A stretch of 51,799 nt of DNA from Bacteroides sp. (GCA_019414725.1 DXLM01000013.1:1-51799), one strand, 5' to 3'. Shown: positions 1 to 8,502, counted from the stretch's first letter. The notes: generated from the letters alone by a model not told the origin. Made by a program: numbers and translations.

Positions 1-78
1 CTCCTCGTCAATACACTTTACTTCCCCCGTAGTGAGAAACTTCTCATAATAGGAACTCAATGAATTAGGCAATACCAT
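1..78 (-). CDS. Partial ORF, N-terminal 26 codons only, unknown
   Basis: Reading leftwards from an ATG at 78, the frame stays open to the window edge and gives a plausible N-terminus beginning MVLPNSLSSYYEKF. It diverges from the recombinase gene to its right. I do not recognise a family from 26 residues. The other frames of this stretch are closed, except a + strand frame that runs in from the edge and stops at 63. It could be the first gene of cargo carried by the mobile element, or spurious. Confidence 0.3.
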   Translation of the reverse strand, partial: MVLPNSLSSYYEKFLTTGEVKCIDEE

Positions 79-122
79 ACATTATTATGATAACGAATTG
101 TTTAACTAATAATGTATCTGAC

Positions 123-929
123 ATGAACATTGAAAATTTTGAAACGTATCTTCGTCAAGGGAATATGGCGGAGAACACAATTGCAGCTTATCTCTATGCC
201 GTAAAAGAGTATTATTCCCGGCACAAAGAATTGAACAAGCGCAATTTGCTTGTGTATAAAACCTATCTCATTGAGAAATTCAAGCCTAAGACAGTGAATC
301 TTCGTATTCAGGCAATGAACAAGTATCTTGATAGCATGGGAAAATCTCGTTTGAGATTAAAATCCGTCAAAGTGCAGCAGCGGAGTTACTTGGAAAATGT
401 AATCAGTAATGCCGACTACGCTTTTCTAAAAAACAAACTAAAAAAGGAGGAAAACCAAGAATGGTATTTCGTAGTTCGTTTCCTCGCAGCAACAGGAGCA
501 AGAGTCAGTGAACTAATCCAAATGAAGGCTGAACACGTGCAGATGGGTTATTTTGACATCTACACCAAAGGTGGCAAAATACGTCGTATTTACATTCCGA
601 AGTCCTTGCGCAAGGAAGCCACAGAATGGCTTAGCAAAGTCAATCGTACCACCGGCTATCTTTTTCTTAATCGCTTTGGTGAGCGTATCACTACAAGAGG
701 GATTGCGCAACAGTTGAAAAACTACGCAGCCAAATACGGATTGAATGAGAAAGTGGTTTACCCCCATTCATTCCGTCATCGCTTTGCTAAAAATTTCTTG
801 GAGAAGTTCAACGATATTTCTCTACTTGCTGACCTGATGGGACATGAAAGTATTGAAACAACTCGTATTTATTTGAGGCGTAGCAGTGCCGAACAACAAG
901 AGATTGTTGATAAGGTCATAACATGGTGA
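123..929 (+). CDS. Tyrosine recombinase, XerC/D- or DNA-invertase-like
   Basis: A short tyrosine recombinase (268 aa from the ATG at 123; an in-frame ATG at 87 would add 12 residues that look unrelated to the fold). It has a SAM-like core-binding N-terminal domain (about 1-95) and a catalytic domain with the full signature: Arg127 in TGARVSEL, Lys149 in TKGG, His215 and Arg218 in HSFRH, His241 in GHESIETT, and nucleophile Tyr250. It would cut and rejoin DNA at short inverted or direct sites. It has no arm-binding domain, unlike the 418-aa integrase of the same element, so it is more likely a resolvase or invertase than the element's integrase. It is convergent with the mobilization operon. 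Confidence 0.85.
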   Translation: MNIENFETYLRQGNMAENTIAAYLYAVKEYYSRHKELNKRNLLVYKTYLIEKFKPKTVNLRIQAMNKYLDSMGKSRLRLKSVKVQQRSYLENVISNADYAFLKNKLKKEENQEWYFVVRFLAATGARVSELIQMKAEHVQMGYFDIYTKGGKIRRIYIPKSLRKEATEWLSKVNRTTGYLFLNRFGERITTRGIAQQLKNYAAKYGLNEKVVYPHSFRHRFAKNFLEKFNDISLLADLMGHESIETTRIYLRRSSAEQQEIVDKVITW

Positions 930-936
930 TGTATTT

Positions 937-961
937 GGAAGGTTGGTCAATCCATCCTTCC
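937..961. terminator. Inverted repeat between convergent genes
   Basis: Arms GGAAGGTTGG and CCATCCTTCC (one mismatch) surround a 5-nt loop between the stop codons of two convergent genes. Neither side has a clean U-tract, so termination activity is uncertain. Confidence 0.4.
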
Positions 962-967
962 AATTCC

Positions 968-1546
968 TTAAAAGAACTTCATATAGATTATCAATCCTCC
1001 CAATGTCAAACAGAAATACGCATATAATATCCAGAATCCGACAACGGCACATTTGGCTATTTTGCCATTAAGAGAAAACGAAGTTTCAGATTTCACACAT
1101 TTATGGACTTCTTTCCAGTGATTCGTATGAAGTGTCTTCAATTCTGTTATCTGCTTCTCAAATAAAGATTTTTCTTCTTCAATCAATTTATTGCGATATT
1201 CTGTAAGAATAGACTTGTCTTCATCGCTAAGTTTGACATTTACAACAGTATTCTCTGCCTGAATAATTGCACGGCTAATAGTATCAGGGATATTGTCGGA
1301 TGTTTTCACTGCAGCATTAAGAACCTGTGCTGATTCTTCAAAAGTTAACACTGAAGCATCTACAAATGCTTTTATCTGTTTCAATTCTTGGATAACATCT
1401 TTGATGTCCTTAATCTGATTCGTGAGATTTACAAGCTCGGTTTCAAAATCAACACGATTTTCAATTTTGCTAATGTTATCATCACTATCTATGTTCTTGC
1501 TATCCTGCACAGGCAAAGAAGATTGGTCATATTTACTTTTACGCAT
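968..1546 (-). CDS. Hypothetical membrane-anchored coiled-coil protein of the mob operon
   Basis: A 192-aa protein starting 26 nt after the relaxase stop, so probably the last gene of the mobilization operon. Residues 30-150 are charged and look coiled-coil (many E, K, Q, L). The C-terminal 30 residues form one hydrophobic segment (CAVVGFWILYAYFCLTLGG) that ends the protein, which gives a tail-anchored topology with the bulk in the cytoplasm. No catalytic motif is visible. A membrane-tethered accessory protein next to a relaxase could help dock the relaxosome to a helper conjugation pore, but that is inference from position only. Confidence 0.7.
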   Translation of the reverse strand: MRKSKYDQSSLPVQDSKNIDSDDNISKIENRVDFETELVNLTNQIKDIKDVIQELKQIKAFVDASVLTFEESAQVLNAAVKTSDNIPDTISRAIIQAENTVVNVKLSDEDKSILTEYRNKLIEEEKSLFEKQITELKTLHTNHWKEVHKCVKSETSFSLNGKIAKCAVVGFWILYAYFCLTLGGLIIYMKFF

Positions 1547-1572
1547 GGTTATATGTGATTATAAATGAAATA

Positions 1573-2772
1573 CTATCTACCCCTGCTACGTTTAATCGGT
1601 TTGCAGAGCCATTTTGCCATTTTTGCACAACGAACAGCCCAGTTACGCTCATCATCGTCCTTATCTTTACCCCATCCGCTACCGGGACTGCCACCACCTC
1701 CGCTTGAAGCCGCCATAGAAGTGGCTGCATCCAAATATCCGGCAAATAGTAAGGCGGCAACTTTGAATAAATTGGTCTGTTTGACTTCTTCATCAAGGCT
1801 TCCAAACTCTTCGTCAAAGACAGACTTAACCATATCTGGTATATCAACCTCGAGTTGTTCTCCATCCACTGTTATGGAATAGTGGTAAATAGAAGGCTTT
1901 GATTGTGGCATCACCTCTTTATTATTATGCGCCATCGTTTGAGTACATACTTCCTTTGACTGAATTGCAGTTTGTTTATCAGAAGCATGTAATCCCACCC
2001 AAGTCGCTTCAATTTTTGATGGCATCAATTTTCGACTTTTACCCAATATCGAGGATTTATAAATAGAGTTCCCTTTTCGTATAGCGTACCCTTTGACCAC
2101 TTCCTTATCGTCCTTTATCAACTTAATATCGTACCCCTTAGCGTTTAACATTTGGCTATAAGTTTCCCAATCAAATTCTGGCATAGCTTTCAATATTGCG
2201 ATGCAGTCTTCACTGATTTGCTGAATATTCTCATCACGACGTTGCACGGATTGCACCCAGCCACGTCTCTCATTGATGATGTTGGCAGCATGAACGGCAC
2301 GTTCACCAATATAATGCGCATCGTTTGTCTTGCCCATATTGTCTATGCGGTTAGCTACAATATGCAAGTGAGGGATGCCACTTTTGCTGTCGGTGTGTAA
2401 CGAAACAACATACTGGCTATTTTTGATATTGGTCGGTTTAAGATGACTATCTGGTTTGCCACATCTTCGGTCAATGCCGTCAAGTACTGCAATAAACTCA
2501 TCCGCCAAATTCTGCCAATCCGTCATTGTCCATCCTGCCGACTCTTCTTTGGCTGGAGATATTTCAAAGCGCAGTGCGTTCAGCTTTATGGGCTTCGGAT
2601 TATATCTGTCTTTCATACATTGATGCTGGTGTTGCATCATCCGTGACCACATAGCCAAAGGTTCTATATTTTCTGGCAAGTCATGCACCTTAACGAGCTG
2701 GGCTTTATCTTTTTCCATAGAATACTCAATGGCTCTTGCTCCATGAGAAATTGCCTTTCCTTGTGCTATCAT
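1573..2772 (-). CDS. Relaxase / mobilization nuclease (MOBP-like, PF03432 type)
   Basis: A 399-aa relaxase, the protein that nicks oriT and pilots the transferred strand. The metal-binding three-histidine motif is clear: His126, His135 and His137 in HTDSKSGIPHLHIVANRID, with Asp128. The N-terminus (GKAISHGARAIEYSMEKDKA) contains Tyr17, a candidate nicking tyrosine. The C-terminal third is low complexity, with a Gly/Ser-rich stretch and a basic tail. Its start lies 4 nt after the stop of the small relaxosome gene, so the two are probably translationally coupled. The element lacks type IV secretion genes in this window, so it is mobilizable rather than self-conjugative as far as can be seen. 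Confidence 0.9.
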   Translation of the reverse strand: MIAQGKAISHGARAIEYSMEKDKAQLVKVHDLPENIEPLAMWSRMMQHQHQCMKDRYNPKPIKLNALRFEISPAKEESAGWTMTDWQNLADEFIAVLDGIDRRCGKPDSHLKPTNIKNSQYVVSLHTDSKSGIPHLHIVANRIDNMGKTNDAHYIGERAVHAANIINERRGWVQSVQRRDENIQQISEDCIAILKAMPEFDWETYSQMLNAKGYDIKLIKDDKEVVKGYAIRKGNSIYKSSILGKSRKLMPSKIEATWVGLHASDKQTAIQSKEVCTQTMAHNNKEVMPQSKPSIYHYSITVDGEQLEVDIPDMVKSVFDEEFGSLDEEVKQTNLFKVAALLFAGYLDAATSMAASSGGGGSPGSGWGKDKDDDERNWAVRCAKMAKWLCKPIKRSRGR

Positions 2773-2776
2773 AATT

Positions 2777-3151
2777 TCAAATTTGATTTATACTGTCTCG
2801 TATTTGTCCCCATCGGACAATAAGCCTATTTACTGCCTCTATCCAAGCACGCATATAATTCTCATCTCGGAAATATCGTTTTTTAATCTCATCAGGTTTA
2901 CCTTTGAGTACATTCTGAATGCGGATAAGGTCGGCTCGTGCATCCGATAAAGAGTTCAATCCTTGTACTTCCTCGTCTGAAAGTCGTTTGTTTGGATGGT
3001 GATTTTGCAATAATTTTCGTCCGTAGTTACTAAGTGTCAGTCCACATTCGGCAGCTTTTTCTACTATCATTTCATACTCATTTTCAGTCAGACGAATGTC
3101 TATATGACGAGTACGAACACCCTGTTTTCCATTGTTTTGTTGTATATCCAT
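2777..3151 (-). CDS. Relaxosome accessory protein (MobC-like, ribbon-helix-helix)
   Basis: A 124-aa basic protein. Residues 15-55 (HIDIRLTENEYEMIVEKA followed by LTLSNYGRKLL) have the strand-helix-helix pattern of ribbon-helix-helix oriT-binding proteins such as MobC and the Bacteroides MobA/BmgB type. The rest is helical. It would bind oriT and help the relaxase open the DNA. It is the first gene of the mob operon, directly downstream (on the minus strand) of the intergenic region with strong nested inverted repeats, as expected for an oriT-binding protein. Confidence 0.8.
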   Translation of the reverse strand: MDIQQNNGKQGVRTRHIDIRLTENEYEMIVEKAAECGLTLSNYGRKLLQNHHPNKRLSDEEVQGLNSLSDARADLIRIQNVLKGKPDEIKKRYFRDENYMRAWIEAVNRLIVRWGQIRDSINQI

Positions 3152-3210
3152 AAGCGTTTATAACTGGAATTTATTAATAAAATGTTCTATCCATTGCGAG
3201 CCTGCGAGTA

Positions 3211-3297
3211 ATGCAAGAAGCCTCCAAGACGACAAATGAGTGAAACCATTTTGTCGGACGGTGGTACTTCTTGCATAGAATACCCATTAAAAATGGG
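3211..3297. promoter_or_regulatory. Candidate oriT region with nested inverted repeats
   Basis: In the 293-bp gap upstream of the mob genes, a perfect 10-bp repeat (ATGCAAGAAG at 3211-3220, CTTCTTGCAT at 3267-3276) encloses a perfect 7-bp repeat (CGACAAA at 3230-3236, TTTGTCG at 3250-3256). A 6-bp hairpin with a 3-nt loop follows (CCCATT aaa AATGGG, 3283-3297). TAATGCAAG recurs at 3210 and 3311. Inverted repeats beside the relaxosome gene are the usual layout of oriT. The nic site cannot be placed from sequence alone. Confidence 0.5.
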
Positions 3298-3444
3298 GCA
3301 TTACATACCTTAATGCAAGCATTGTCTTTGTCCGAACTATGCCATTTGTCTGTCAACTTTAAGAGTGGCTATTGTCACCTATATCCATTTGGATAATCAA
3401 TAGTTTTACTTTCCCCTTAGTTTGGCTTCTCCATAAACACATCA

Positions 3445-4464
3445 CTAACCGGAATCCACCAGTTCCAAATGCAAGCAGTCAATCAAAGTTTGTAGGTTTG
3501 GATTTCGCTTTATCATCTTTTGAAGTATCATCGCAGGTGTTTCAGTCATCAATAAGAAATCCGCAATATCAAGTCCGTTCTTGCGCTGTTCGTCTGTGGC
3601 GCATTGTTCCAAACTATCACTCAATACAACTTTAGAACATACGGAAGTGAGTAAAGCCATCTTGGTTTGCCAAACCTCTCTTGCACCCAAATCCGGGCAT
3701 AGCATAACCGACCGACCTTTCAATACACTTACCACGTCAGACTTGAAGCATCCATGCATTCCACCTGTTGCCAACCATATAAATTCCGGCATATAATGGG
3801 TAGCTATCAAAGCGGATTTTTCGCTTTCCACAATAGCAACAGGCTTGGTCGGATTCTCAGATAACAGATGTTCGCCAAACAAACATTGCTTCAAATTGTA
3901 GTTTGGGAGATTCAGTTCTGTATGTACCCAACTAACATAACTTCTTGGCTCTTTTGTCCGATGTCCTGTTTCTGCATCATACAACATTATCTTCCCTGTT
4001 CGTACATTACCTTGCCAATCAATTTGCCAATAGACAGTAGAACCGCCCCACTTCTTTGATGTGCCAACATGATATAGTTGGAATATCCGAGAAGTCTCAT
4101 CTTTACCCAACATCCCAGACAGGTAGATGTACAATGGATTCATACCATAGTTAGTAAGAGTAAGTTTCATTAGTTCATTGTCAACAAAAGAGGTTGGAGG
4201 CAGTAAATTTGGCTTAGGCTTATCGGCTTCAATGAAGTTATCCTTGTTGTAATCCACTACCATTGGGTTATCATGAAAATAATCCGATGGAGTGTAATGG
4301 TATTGGCAAGATTGCTCATGGTCACATCTGCCTACATAATCAGGAAAAGTTATTTCTCCTTGGCTATCTATGTACTTGACAAAACATTGTTTCTTTCCAC
4401 ACTTCGGGCATGAAAGTTTTGACCCACGCTTATATTTTTGAAGAGAAAATCTATATTCAGCCAT
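3445..4464 (-). CDS. Primase-like protein, zinc finger plus Toprim (DUF6371 type)
   Basis: A 339-aa protein. The N-terminus carries a zinc-finger-like set Cys19, Cys22, Cys47, Cys53, as in DnaG-type primases. Residues about 207-260 fit a Toprim fold: the strand-turn VAIVESEKSALIA with Glu213 and Lys216, then a strand ending in CPDLGAREVW that supplies an acidic residue. It resembles the DUF6371 proteins common on Bacteroides mobilizable elements and probably primes replication of the excised or transferred strand. It lies between the mob genes and the DUF3987 ATPase gene, and the 115-bp gap between it and that gene is full of short iterons. Confidence 0.75.
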   Translation of the reverse strand: MAEYRFSLQKYKRGSKLSCPKCGKKQCFVKYIDSQGEITFPDYVGRCDHEQSCQYHYTPSDYFHDNPMVVDYNKDNFIEADKPKPNLLPPTSFVDNELMKLTLTNYGMNPLYIYLSGMLGKDETSRIFQLYHVGTSKKWGGSTVYWQIDWQGNVRTGKIMLYDAETGHRTKEPRSYVSWVHTELNLPNYNLKQCLFGEHLLSENPTKPVAIVESEKSALIATHYMPEFIWLATGGMHGCFKSDVVSVLKGRSVMLCPDLGAREVWQTKMALLTSVCSKVVLSDSLEQCATDEQRKNGLDIADFLLMTETPAMILQKMIKRNPNLQTLIDCLHLELVDSG

Positions 4465-4481
4465 ACTTCTTCATTTTGTTA

Positions 4482-4569
4482 TTGCAGTCCGTGCAGTTTG
4501 CACTTATTGCAGTTTTGCAGAAATCCTATGTCAGCGCAAAGTGCAAACTGCAACAACTGCAAACTGCAA
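4482..4569. repeat. Iteron-like cluster of TTGCAGTT / AACTGCAA
   Basis: AACTGCAA occurs three times on the + strand (4546, 4555, 4562). Its complement TTGCAGTT occurs once exactly (4507) and with one mismatch at 4482 and 4491, with a partial copy at 4515. The two halves pair through a perfect 14-bp inverted repeat, TGCAGTTTGCACTT (4492-4505) with AAGTGCAAACTGCA (4539-4552). It fills the gap between the two replication-type genes and could be an origin or an operator. Confidence 0.6.
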
Positions 4570-4579
4570 AAGGTGTCGT

Positions 4580-5953
4580 TTATTGCAGCTTCTCATATTC
4601 ACCTCGCTTTACTTTCTTGATAACCTTATTCGTAGCAAGGCTAACCAAAGAATACATTACCGACCTTTCCGACAACCCTACTTCTTTTCCGGCTTGAATG
4701 GCATCGGCAGTAGTGAAAGTTGCGGAAAGGCAATCAAGCAATTCTCTTTTTTGCGGTTCAACGCTCTCTCGCAACATATATTTCTGAATGTTGGTATAAC
4801 AGTTCTCAAAGTATTCACTCAATGCAATAGCAGATTTGGTTGAGTCAATATCCACAAAATCCTTGTGTTCTTCACCGCAAGCCCAACGAAGGATTTGCAA
4901 GACTAAAGCTAAACGAGCCGTAATCATGGGAGCTTTAATCACTCTGCTATCCACCAATCCATCATCTTGGATTTGATTAACAGCCCGAACTGCATTATTG
5001 CGCCAGTTTGTAAAATAGGCTTTGGCTTCCGAAGAAAATTCCAATACATTATGTATGGCTCTGTCATCTTCATTCTCTATAAATGGCAAACTAATTACCT
5101 TATTTATAATAGAATCCCACATTGATGAGTATTTACCAAAAGTTGATACGGAAGATTCTTCATCCAGCCCCCAATCTGAAATTTCCTGAGACGATGGATA
5201 AACAAAAATTATTCTGTCTATCAGCCCATTGTCTTTATATCCTTTCTCTATCAGTTCGTGCATACGTGTCGTTTGCATCGTGCCGACAATATTTATAAAA
5301 GGATGCTCTATATGAATAGGTACAGGGATGCTACATCTTGAAATATCCAATGGTTTTCCGCTAAAGGCTGTCAATAGCTGCTCAATGAGTTGTCCTTTGC
5401 TATATTGATTCACGGCATTAAACATTCCCATAATTTCATCCACATATACCACGACACCTCGCTGATTGTCATCCAACGCACGCATTAAAGCTTCCGGTGT
5501 AAAATCGGATATGATGGTTCTTCGTAAAATTGGTTTGTCCGGCAATGAAGAGGACTTGTCTTTTTTAGCCTTATTGTTTTCAACCAAGCTATTATAATGC
5601 TCCATATCCAATTTAAATTGTTTGATGATTTTGGCATCATGCTTTCGGATAGGACGGAATGCAAAATCCAAAGGTGGGGTTTTGCCCATTCCGGGACGAC
5701 CTACCAATATCATATAAAGGGCAGGATTACTAATCCATCCACCACGAATACGAATATTGACAGCGTTGCCGATAGCGGTTGACACTGCCACCAAAAGAGA
5801 AGCCATCATATATTCTATGGAATAATTCTCTTGTCGGGATAGAGCCAATATCATATCTTGAATTTTGGCTGGAAAAGCATCCAAAGGAATCTTGTTTTCA
5901 AAGATCCCTTCAAATTCCATTCTGAGCGCATTGCATAAATTGGTTGAATCCAT
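4580..5953 (-). CDS. DUF3987-type P-loop ATPase (replication/helicase-like)
   Basis: A 457-aa ATPase with a Walker A motif at residues 85-92 (GRPGMGKT) and a Walker B-like VVVYVDEIMG near 168-176 (Asp172, Glu173). The C-terminal 60 residues look like a winged helix (TTADAIQAGKEVGLSERSVMYSL). It matches the DUF3987 proteins found on Bacteroides IMEs and phages next to primase genes, so a role in replicating the excised element is likely. Its ATG overlaps the previous stop by one base (TAATG), so it is co-translated with the small HTH protein. Confidence 0.8.
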   Translation of the reverse strand: MDSTNLCNALRMEFEGIFENKIPLDAFPAKIQDMILALSRQENYSIEYMMASLLVAVSTAIGNAVNIRIRGGWISNPALYMILVGRPGMGKTPPLDFAFRPIRKHDAKIIKQFKLDMEHYNSLVENNKAKKDKSSSLPDKPILRRTIISDFTPEALMRALDDNQRGVVVYVDEIMGMFNAVNQYSKGQLIEQLLTAFSGKPLDISRCSIPVPIHIEHPFINIVGTMQTTRMHELIEKGYKDNGLIDRIIFVYPSSQEISDWGLDEESSVSTFGKYSSMWDSIINKVISLPFIENEDDRAIHNVLEFSSEAKAYFTNWRNNAVRAVNQIQDDGLVDSRVIKAPMITARLALVLQILRWACGEEHKDFVDIDSTKSAIALSEYFENCYTNIQKYMLRESVEPQKRELLDCLSATFTTADAIQAGKEVGLSERSVMYSLVSLATNKVIKKVKRGEYEKLQ

Positions 5954-6312
5954 TAGAATTTGGTATTTCTTTTTGACTTTATGAATTGGGCGGCTTCATC
6001 TTCCAAGTTTTTATCAGATTTGATTTTGCCGGCATGGAGCCATTCGTCAATTTCCGATTTTAGAAACATGATACGCTTCCCTCTTTTGTGGAATGGGATT
6101 AGATGACAACTCGTCCAACCATATACAGTTTGCTCTGCTGGGTGACTGGGAATATAATCACACAATTCCTTAAGGTTCATCCATTGTTCGGTTGGAACGC
6201 TTTGATTCTGATTGTTTAATCCATCTATTTTAGAATCCAGCTCATTCAATTTATCCATCAACCACGACATTGCTTTGGGTAAATCTTCAAATGTAATGTT
6301 CTTCTCACTCAT
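5953..6312 (-). CDS. Small helix-turn-helix (excisionase-like) DNA-binding protein
   Basis: The start is chosen at the ATG at 6312 (119 aa, MSEKNITFEDLPKAM). The open frame runs 40 codons further upstream but that part is hydrophobic and unlike the rest. Residues 20-40 are a short coiled coil. The C-terminal half (WMNLKELCDYI, then YGWTSCHLIPFHKRGKRIMF and EIDEWL) is the HTH_17/MerR-like fold used by excisionases and element regulators. The overlap with the DUF3987 gene suggests it controls or assists replication or excision of the element. Confidence 0.75.
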   Translation of the reverse strand: MSEKNITFEDLPKAMSWLMDKLNELDSKIDGLNNQNQSVPTEQWMNLKELCDYIPSHPAEQTVYGWTSCHLIPFHKRGKRIMFLKSEIDEWLHAGKIKSDKNLEDEAAQFIKSKRNTKF

Positions 6313-6473
6313 ATTGCTACTTGTTTTTTGATTTTTCGGCAAAATAACAGCGATTACGCATACTGATTTCATAGTGTAATACATCACATAAATAAGCAGT
6401 AACGAAACATAATCATCATAAGGATTACCCATTGATTATCAACATGAATAGTGGAGAATATCAGTAGTAGATT

Positions 6474-6531
6474 TTTATGATAATGTCTTCAATCATAAAG
6501 GGATCAGAAGATGGTCAGAAGAAAAGACCAT
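6474..6531. repeat. Two perfect hairpins between HTH gene and integrase
   Basis: TTTATGAT (6474-6481) pairs with ATCATAAA (6492-6499), and ATGGTC (6511-6516) pairs with GACCAT (6526-6531). Both are perfect. They sit in the 287-bp gap between the integrase terminator and the small HTH gene and could be regulatory sites. No function can be assigned. Confidence 0.4.
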
Positions 6532-6545
6532 AGATAAAAACAAAA

Positions 6546-6576
6546 AGCCACCCACGCAGATTTTACGCAGATGGCT
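6546..6576 (-). terminator. Integrase terminator with AATCTGCGT direct repeat
   Basis: On the minus strand AGCCA pairs with TGGCT and is followed by TTTTTGTTTTT. The loop contains two copies of ATCTGCGT 11 bp apart, similar to the tandem repeat at 28469-28498. Confidence 0.55.
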
Positions 6577-6599
6577 ATACTTACAAAGTATAATAATGG

Positions 6600-7856
6600 T
6601 TATTTTGTTTGAGATAAATCCAATTTAATGGTTTCTGTAGCTTTCTCTTTCTTTTCATCAACAACCTTTGCATACACCTGTGTTGTTCGCACATTTGTAT
6701 GTCCCAACATTTTGCTGACCGTATAAATATCAGTTCCTCCAGCCAGTTGCAGGGTTGCATAGCTGTGCCTAAAACAATGGAAGGTAATGTGTTTGGTGAT
6801 TCCGGCAGCTTCAATCCACTTTTTGACAGGACGGTTTATCCAAGAAGGGTCAGGAAGTCCGGCAAAAACCAAAAGTTCACCCTCTTTTGGCTCTCCACAG
6901 AGATTATATGCTTGCTCTGATATAGGCATATATTCAACTCCTTTTGTCTTTTGCTGAGTAAAATTCAACCGATAGCCTCCATTGAACATTTCCACTTCCG
7001 ACCACTTCAACTTCTGAATGTCGCAATGACGGATTCCTGTTAAAGCAGAGAACAAGGCAGCACGTTTCAGTAATGGGTCACAAGGTGTTTGAGCCAGTCG
7101 GTTCAATTCCTCTACCGTGAGATATTCTCTCCGGCTTTCCCTTTCTTGAATGCCTTTGACTTTTGCAGAAATATCAATAGTCAGATATCCGTCTATAAAA
7201 GCCTGTTTCAATCCGGCTTTGAAGATAGAGAAATAGGTTGCTGCTGTATTTTGAGAAATCGTACCTCGTTTAGTGCCTCCTTGTGGGGCATTCATTATGA
7301 ATTGCCGGAACGATTCAACCATCTTTAAGTCTATTTGCGAAAAGAGAATGGTGTCACCTTTTGCGAAAATCTTCAATAATTCATGCACTCTCCTCCAGTT
7401 GACAATGATAGAATCAGAGCTATGGGCATGCCTTGTTCGCTGCACATGGTCGAAGTACTCAATGAAATTACTTCGGGAGCGTTCCAACTGCTCCGCCTGT
7501 TCTGCATCGGTATCGGCATATAAAGCTGCATTGTCGTACTCCTTTTGTCGTAGGCTTCTGACCTTGTCGGCATAAATACATGATTCCTGGTCTAATTGCG
7601 ACTTACATTGAATGACACCGTTCAAATCTCGCTTCGGCTTATAAGTGGTTTTGCCTTCGGCATTAGTCCTTGCATTGCGTGACTTATCCCAAATAGGTGT
7701 TGTAATGGTACGATTGAGATATTCACGCACTCTTTGTGGCATATCTTTTCCGGATTGAAATACAGGATAAGATTCCACATAAAGATACCATTCATCACGA
7801 TATTCAGATTTGCGGAGCTTTACCGACACTCGTGTATTGACTAATGCTTTCTTCAT
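6600..7856 (-). CDS. int: Tyrosine integrase of the mobilizable element
   Basis: A 418-aa Bacteroides-type integrase with three parts: an N-terminal arm-binding region (1-110, opening with the strand KALVNTRVSVKLRKSEYRDE), a SAM-like core-binding domain (about 130-235) and a catalytic domain. Active-site residues: Arg276 (TGIRHCDI), Lys303 or Lys305, His360 and Arg363 (HCFRHSYA), His386 (LGHTNVRTT) and Tyr395. Length and layout match integrases of CTnDOT/NBU-like elements. It overlaps the upstream HTH gene by ATGA, so both are expressed together. It most likely inserts and, with an excisionase, removes the element beside dnaK. Confidence 0.92.
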   Translation of the reverse strand: MKKALVNTRVSVKLRKSEYRDEWYLYVESYPVFQSGKDMPQRVREYLNRTITTPIWDKSRNARTNAEGKTTYKPKRDLNGVIQCKSQLDQESCIYADKVRSLRQKEYDNAALYADTDAEQAEQLERSRSNFIEYFDHVQRTRHAHSSDSIIVNWRRVHELLKIFAKGDTILFSQIDLKMVESFRQFIMNAPQGGTKRGTISQNTAATYFSIFKAGLKQAFIDGYLTIDISAKVKGIQERESRREYLTVEELNRLAQTPCDPLLKRAALFSALTGIRHCDIQKLKWSEVEMFNGGYRLNFTQQKTKGVEYMPISEQAYNLCGEPKEGELLVFAGLPDPSWINRPVKKWIEAAGITKHITFHCFRHSYATLQLAGGTDIYTVSKMLGHTNVRTTQVYAKVVDEKKEKATETIKLDLSQTK

Positions 7857-8452
7857 CGCTTCACACCTTTATATAAGTTATCAATTTCTTTCTTGGGTAC
7901 ATACACAAAGTTCCCAATCTGCCGAGTAGGGATAGAGTATTTGCGTATATGGAGATAAACTGTACTTTCATTCACAAGAAACTTCTCTGTGATTTCTCCA
8001 ATGGTATAACAATCTTTCGGCTCCAGACTATATAGTTTGGCAACAGGTTTCGGCTTTGTGAGAGCTTTCTTGCGTGGAGGATAGAGTTTCATCAGTTCTG
8101 CTTTTGATAGTAATGTCTGTCTTTCTCCTGCATTTACACTGGGGATTGTACCCTTACGAATCAAACGATAAAGAGTTTCCTTGCTTATGCCAAACAATGC
8201 GTATGCTTCAGGAACCGTGATGTACTCTTTGAACTTGGGTATCTTCTTAACCACTTCGTCCAACCTTTGCAATCTTTGTTCTTCATCCTTGCGTCGCTTC
8301 CATGCAATTTTGGAACATTTGGGAGAGCAATACCAAGATTCTATTGTTTTGGCTAAAAACTCTTCTCCACAAATCTGGCACTTCCGTTTTATTTCAAATT
8401 TTGCTGCTGGCATAATCTTTTTACTTATATTCCTCATTCTCAATACCGGCAT
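7853..8452 (-). CDS. Zinc-ribbon plus double HTH regulator/excisionase-like protein
   Basis: About 199 aa from the ATG at 8452. A TTG at 8494 and an ATG at 8437 are also in frame. The N-terminus has a two-cysteine-pair ribbon (CQICGEEF then CSPKCSKIAWKRR). Two HTH_17-like modules follow: YITVPEAYALFGISKETLYRLIRKG and CYTIGEITEKFLVNESTVYLHIRKY, each ending in a basic hairpin. It overlaps the integrase gene (ATGA), which fits a recombination directionality factor or regulator of excision. The promoter box at 8503-8510 lies just upstream and argues against the TTG start. Confidence 0.75.
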   Translation of the reverse strand: MPVLRMRNISKKIMPAAKFEIKRKCQICGEEFLAKTIESWYCSPKCSKIAWKRRKDEEQRLQRLDEVVKKIPKFKEYITVPEAYALFGISKETLYRLIRKGTIPSVNAGERQTLLSKAELMKLYPPRKKALTKPKPVAKLYSLEPKDCYTIGEITEKFLVNESTVYLHIRKYSIPTRQIGNFVYVPKKEIDNLYKGVKR

Positions 8453-8502
8453 TCTTGTAAGTGTCACATTATCTACTTTTAAGTGTCGGTACAATTATGG
8501 TA

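Noticed and set aside
6313..6432. Longer start for the small HTH protein
   Set aside because: The extra 40 residues are hydrophobic and unlike the family; MSEKNITFEDL at 6312 is the natural start.
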